This document shows, one piece after another, positions 8,601 through 10,177 of a stretch of 10,177 bases of DNA (position 1 is the first letter of the stretch; the number at the start of each line of letters is the position of its first letter). Source of the DNA: an uncultured Ruminococcus sp. (lineage in GTDB: Bacteria > Bacillota > Clostridia > Oscillospirales > Ruminococcaceae); contig CAMHBN010000053.1 in the NCBI GenBank assembly GCA_946183385.1, forward strand, positions 1 to 10,177, read 5' to 3'. Below the pieces are notes generated by a model that was given only the letters and a program-made list of their open reading frames with translations, had not been told where the DNA came from and did not search any database. A program made the translations under genes and the position numbers.

Positions 8601-8929
8601 TGGCATACTATATGCCTCTGTCGGGTCACTGCTGGCTCGGCGCTCAGGGTATCCAGAACGCTATCGACAAGTCGGGACTGACGCAGAGAGACTACTTCGT
8701 CCTTGCGGCTACGGGCGATCAGGATATCGCTTACAACAACATGAAGAACCTTATGCCTACCCTTCAGAATGACACCAAGCGCTTCACCTACACATCCGAC
8801 TTCTCCAAGGGCAATCTCTACTTCCTCGTTGCAAGCAGTAACGACGGTGTAAAGAAGACCCACTGGTGGGGCTATGTAAGATGGTACATCTACGATGCTC
8901 TTCCTTACTTCTTCCATGAAGGTCAGTAA
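5618..8929 (+). CDS. Secreted GH43-CBM91-CBM22-dockerin-CE1 xylan-degrading enzyme
   Basis: This 1103-residue bifunctional enzyme probably acts on decorated xylan outside the cell. The ATG at 5618 follows AGGAGG at 5605-5610. A signal peptide has a basic start, a hydrophobic stretch at about 8-26 and probable cleavage near Ala40 (ASAA). The modules in order are GH43 (about 43-335), a GH43-associated beta-sandwich like CBM91 (340-550), CBM22 (574-722), dockerin (736-793), Thr-rich linker (794-822) and CE1 esterase (823-1103). GH43 residues are the probable base Asp54, modulator Asp167 in HDASMLFDDDG and acid Glu220 in AGEGWHIHK. The CE1 triad is probably Ser978 in GFSMG, Asp1036 and His1082. 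The likely activities are beta-xylosidase or arabinofuranosidase plus feruloyl or acetyl esterase; the exact substrates are inference. It is monocistronic, with its own promoter and terminator. The dockerin implies docking to a cellulosome scaffold encoded elsewhere. Confidence 0.93.
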   Translation: MNVFKRFLSGTVLTAVAAMSVGTVVPQIRNEVVPMQASAAGTVNNPIIWADVPDDDIIRVGDTYYMVSTTMFFSPGAPIMKSKDLANWEICNYVFDTYANGDVQNLKNGKNDYSHGQWATSLRYNEKKKKYYAFFGSYGSNKSYICSTDDIENGEWSRVELNGMYHDASMLFDDDGRNYLVYGAGGTCNIKEFNSDMTGWKSGGLEKQLFKTNFNNLAGEGWHIHKINGYYYILGIAWPSGHGRLEFCYRSKSLSGSWENKTLLDSSLGSYGAGVAQGGIVDTPDGKWYALLFQDHGAVGRIPVLVPVTWQNDWPMMGVNGKAPITLDLGTSKGTDVAGDDSFDYSSNDLALEWSWNHNPDNTAWSVTERPGWLRLKNKNMASHLLNAKNTLTMRTEGPACSSYIKLDASNMKAGDYAGLSAFQLKYGCIGVYVNDSGQKKVYMSINSGSEVGNSANKIVAEQNMTGNEVYLKVDFKFATVNADGSSSNNIDKANFYYSYDGQNWTKLGQELSMSYDLKLFTGYRSGIYSYPTKSTGGYADIDFFEYDRTMYNGCNGSKVLSGSPVVIEPDDDGYYFHNTFEDGTNSWTGRGSASVESSSKASYDGSKSLYCSGRAAAWNGASRTLGSVFKAGEEYSFSVDAMYDEGSSASQTFHLTLQYTDASGETAYDKIATVEGTKGEWFQLANTNYKIPEGSSGYSFYVETDDGTDSFYIDEAIGGVAGTKVNGPKSVSVIPGDINSDGRVDTFDLVLARKGIIDGFKDKTAEKAADVDKSGKFEVNDLVALNNFILGKNKTFAAVTTKTTTTTAPATTTTTTTKSNFNYNANLQYRANDNYLKSACPQSGKVIKESYSGINGNKSLNVYLPYGYDDTKKYNVFYLMHGGGENENTCFSNDVKMNQILDWMIKNGEIEPMIVVCPTFNGCPSNDGNMGAGTVWNEMRQSIIPFVEKKYSTYANKDTSLDSLKASRFHRAYGGFSMGGGSTWNNLINNLDIMAYYMPLSGHCWLGAQGIQNAIDKSGLTQRDYFVLAATGDQDIAYNNMKNLMPTLQNDTKRFTYTSDFSKGNLYFLVASSNDGVKKTHWWGYVRWYIYDALPYFFHEGQ
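5744..6622 (+). other. GH43 catalytic domain (five-bladed propeller)
   Basis: Residues 43-335 start with NNPIIWADVP and contain IRVGDTYYMVSTT, SPGAPIMKSKDLANWEI, HDASMLFDDDG and AGEGWHIHK, the classic order of GH43 enzymes of the beta-xylosidase/arabinofuranosidase branch. The common DPD at the base position reads DDD (54-56), so the residue after the base is Asp instead of Pro. The subfamily was not determined. Confidence 0.9.
6635..7267 (+). other. GH43-associated beta-sandwich domain (CBM91 type)
   Basis: Residues 340-550 carry LEWSWNHNPDNTAWSVTERPGWLRLK, which is split here as LEWSWNHNP, AWSVTERPGWLRLK, then AGLSAFQLKYGCIGVY and FTGYRSGIYSYPTKSTGGYADIDFF-type strands. This pattern is that of the C-terminal sandwich found after many GH43 enzymes, which completes the active-site pocket or binds xylan. 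Confidence 0.8.
7337..7783 (+). other. CBM22 xylan-binding module
   Basis: Residues 574-722 show the CBM22 pattern: an N-terminal FEDG with SWTGRG, then SYDGSKSLYCSGR, AAWNGASRTL, a FKAGEEYSFSVDAMY strand, and a closing DSFYIDEA strand. The family mostly binds xylan, which fits the xylan-directed catalytic modules on either side. Confidence 0.82.
7823..7996 (+). other. Internal type I-like dockerin module
   Basis: Residues 736-793 hold two EF-hand-like loops. Loop 1 (GDINSDGRVDTFD) has Asp738, Asn740, Asp742, Asp746 and Asp749. Loop 2 (ADVDKSGKFEVND) has Asp771, Asp773, Ser775, Glu779 and Asp782. Each is followed by a helix (LVLARKGI and LVALNNFILGK). The presumed recognition pairs differ between the halves (Thr747-Phe748 versus Val780-Asn781), so the module is not symmetric. 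Dockerins bind cohesins of cellulosome scaffoldins; no cohesin is in the window. Confidence 0.92.
8018..8077 (+). repeat. Thr-rich linker between dockerin and esterase
   Basis: Codons 801-820 encode 14 Thr of 20, written with mixed ACT, ACA, ACC and ACG codons, so it is a protein-level linker and not a simple DNA microsatellite. It is likely an extended, possibly glycosylated spacer that lets the esterase move relative to the docked body of the enzyme. Confidence 0.85.
8084..8926 (+). other. CE1 esterase domain (feruloyl or acetylxylan esterase)
   Basis: Residues 823-1103 form an alpha/beta hydrolase with an early LNVYLPYGYD and VFYLMHGGGENE (oxyanion region), the nucleophile elbow GGFSMGGG with Ser978, an ATGDQDIAY stretch with probable Asp1036, and THWWGYVRWY with probable His1082. 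These match CE1 esterases of rumen bacteria, often feruloyl esterases. Five Cys are present (841, 891, 919, 924, 1005), so disulfides are possible. Confidence 0.85.
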
Positions 8930-8944
8930 ATCTTAACCTCTCCC

Positions 8945-8978
8945 AAGGGACACTCGCAAGAGTGTCCCTTATTTTTTT
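8945..8978 (+). terminator. Rho-independent terminator of the GH43/CE1 gene
   Basis: A perfect 11-bp stem (8945-8955 with 8960-8970) with a GCAA tetraloop is followed by A and seven T. It lies 15 bases after the stop codon. Loop and stem ends (AAGG and CCTTAT) are the same as in the terminator after glgA. Confidence 0.96.
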
Positions 8979-8979
8979 A

Positions 8980-9008
8980 TTGCTATTTACGGTGCTGCGT
9001 GGTATAAT
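8980..9008 (+). promoter_or_regulatory. Extended -10 promoter of the protease gene
   Basis: TATAAT (9003-9008) is a perfect -10, preceded by TGG (9000-9002) that makes it an extended -10. TTGCTA (8980-8985, 4 of 6) is a -35 at a 17-base spacing. It begins two bases after the T-run of the preceding terminator. The predicted start is near 9015, giving a leader of about 30 bases. Confidence 0.78.
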
Positions 9009-9033
9009 AGGTGTATATCATATTCGACAAATT

Positions 9034-9040
9034 GGGGGGT
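9034..9040 (+). promoter_or_regulatory. Ribosome binding site deciding a TTG start
   Basis: GGGGGGT lies 5 to 6 bases before TTG 9046 and can pair with the 16S 3' end using G-U wobbles. No in-frame ATG sits nearby, and TTG here gives a clean signal peptide, so this site sets the start of the protease. Confidence 0.65.
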
Positions 9041-9045
9041 CAAAA

Positions 9046-10177
9046 TTGGATCACAACATCACTCAAAGACTTATCTCAGCTTTTGCAGCAACTCTGCTTT
9101 CCTGCTCGCTGTGTGCAGGCTCGGTACAGGCTATCGAAGAGGAACTCGTCCCGCCCGCTGTCAGCTATGACGACAGCGAGCTCGTCGAGGTCATAGTAAA
9201 ACTGAACGGTGACGCTGTTCTCGCGACTCCCGAGGCGAGCGGTCAGGGAGCGGACTACATCGACACCGACGCTGCTCAGTCCGCCGAGGAAAAGCTCCGT
9301 GCCGCTCAGGACAAGGCGGAGAAGCATATCCGCAAGCTCTATCCCGCCCTTGAGATAAAGCGCCGCTTCACTCTCACAGCTAACGGCTTCACCTGCACTG
9401 TGCCCGAGACTATCATCAGCGAGATTGAGGACGACCCGCTCGTCGAGAGCGTATCGGCAGTACATACCGACATAATCTCGGAGCCTCAGCTCGCAACGGC
9501 TAAGGAGCTCGGCGGCATCACCGACTTCTGCAACAACACGGGCAACACGGGCGAGGGCGAGGTCATAGCCATAATAGATACGGAATTTGACGTCACCCAC
9601 GATATGTTCGCTCCGATGAGGGGCAAGGAGACAAAGATAGGAAGCAAAAGGATCGCCGAGATAAACAGCAAGTACGGATTCTCGACCGAGCTCGATGCGG
9701 ACAAGGTCTATATCAGCAACAAGATACCCTTCGCTTACGACTACAGTGACAATACGCCTTACGTGCTCGCTGCTCCCGCACATTACCACGGCACACACGT
9801 CAGCGGTATCGCTGCGGGCAACCGCATCACCACCAATGAAGGCAAGGAGATATCAGGCGTCGCACCCGATGCCCAGCTCCTTATGATGAAGGTCTACGGC
9901 AGCTATTACGGTGACAATTACGGCACATTCACCGTCTCCGACGAGTCCATCGCAGCAGCTATCGAGGACGCGGTAAAGCTCAAAGCAGACGTTATCAATA
10001 TGAGCTTCGGACGCGTGTACGAATACTACGACACCCTCGCCTATGCGGACTCTATCAGAGCCGCCGCAAATGCAGGAGTCATGCTCTGCGGGTCGGCGGG
10101 AAATGCCGCAGACGACGGCAATATCCGGGGACAAAAAGTCACCGCAGAGAACGTTGACACCGGCAATATCAGCGAGC
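9046..10177 (+). CDS. Secreted subtilisin-like serine protease (S8), 3' end missing
   Basis: The frame opens at TTG 9046 and is still open at the end of the window (377 full codons plus one base). The first 29 residues form a signal peptide (hydrophobic LISAFAATLLSCSLCAG, cleavage after SVQA). A propeptide of the I9 inhibitor type follows at about 38-140. The S8 domain starts near 165: Asp178 lies in VIAIIDTEFD (DTE instead of the usual DTG), His248 in HGTHVSGIAAG, and the probable oxyanion Asn353 in GSAGNA. The catalytic Ser (GTSMA type) would lie beyond the window. It would be a secreted endopeptidase; substrates are unknown, and maturation of cell-surface enzymes or nutrient proteolysis are both possible. 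Whether a dockerin or wall anchor follows cannot be seen. It has its own promoter and is separate from the preceding enzyme gene. Confidence 0.92.
   Translation, partial: MDHNITQRLISAFAATLLSCSLCAGSVQAIEEELVPPAVSYDDSELVEVIVKLNGDAVLATPEASGQGADYIDTDAAQSAEEKLRAAQDKAEKHIRKLYPALEIKRRFTLTANGFTCTVPETIISEIEDDPLVESVSAVHTDIISEPQLATAKELGGITDFCNNTGNTGEGEVIAIIDTEFDVTHDMFAPMRGKETKIGSKRIAEINSKYGFSTELDADKVYISNKIPFAYDYSDNTPYVLAAPAHYHGTHVSGIAAGNRITTNEGKEISGVAPDAQLLMMKVYGSYYGDNYGTFTVSDESIAAAIEDAVKLKADVINMSFGRVYEYYDTLAYADSIRAAANAGVMLCGSAGNAADDGNIRGQKVTAENVDTGNISE

Noticed and set aside
9094..9117. Possible lipoprotein signal (LLSC) in the protease leader
   Set aside because: Leu at the -2 position fits the lipobox poorly, and a better signal peptidase I site (SVQA) follows.
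9011..9196. Alternative GTG-start frame overlapping the protease start
   Set aside because: Starts within a few bases of the predicted transcript start, has no ribosome site and is out of frame with the clear signal peptide and S8 domain.
9076..9798. 240-codon open frame on the - strand
   Set aside because: It is antisense to the protease, has no recognisable protein features, and is explained by the codon bias of the + strand gene.
1..10177. CRISPR arrays, tRNA or rRNA genes, insertion sequences, attachment sites
   Set aside because: None was seen on reading either strand; the window is almost filled by five protein genes and their control regions.

Overview
The window looks like a chromosome segment from a fibre-degrading, Gram-positive gut or rumen Clostridia, most likely Ruminococcus (R. 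flavefaciens or R. champanellensis type). The reasons are an internal dockerin module on a secreted xylan-type enzyme, a catalytic GlgC paired with a degenerate GlgD, strong AGGAGG-type ribosome sites, and GC-rich genes separated by AT-rich gaps. The genus is an inference; no search was run. All supported genes are on the + strand.

Region 1 (1-5300) is a glycogen synthesis operon in the order glgB (5' end outside the window), glgC, glgD, glgA. Gaps are only 14 to 28 bases, and a strong GCAA-loop terminator follows glgA. GlgC makes ADP-glucose, with GlgD as its probable regulatory partner subunit. GlgA extends alpha-1,4 glucan from ADP-glucose, and GlgB adds alpha-1,6 branches. Points of note are a Lys/Ala-rich 35-residue tail on GlgB, loss of most active-site motifs in GlgD, and Ala in place of the usual Lys in the KxGG motif of GlgA.

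Region 2 (5301-5617) is an AT-rich intergenic stretch with no convincing gene. It holds a sigma-A-like promoter, a perfect 8-9-8 inverted repeat just upstream of the -35, a second inverted repeat further upstream, and a small hairpin that touches the ribosome binding site.

Region 3 (5618-8970) encodes an 1103-residue secreted multidomain enzyme. Its order is signal peptide, GH43 glycosidase, GH43-associated beta-sandwich (CBM91 type), CBM22, dockerin, Thr-rich linker, CE1 esterase. It appears to combine side-chain or xylose release with ester cleavage on feruloylated or acetylated arabinoxylan, and to attach to a cellulosome scaffold through the internal dockerin. A second GCAA-loop terminator follows.

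Region 4 (8980 to the end) has its own extended -10 promoter, then a secreted subtilisin-like (S8) protease that starts at TTG and runs off the window before its catalytic Ser. Regions 1, 3 and 4 look like three separate transcription units: an intracellular store, an extracellular polysaccharide enzyme and an extracellular protease.
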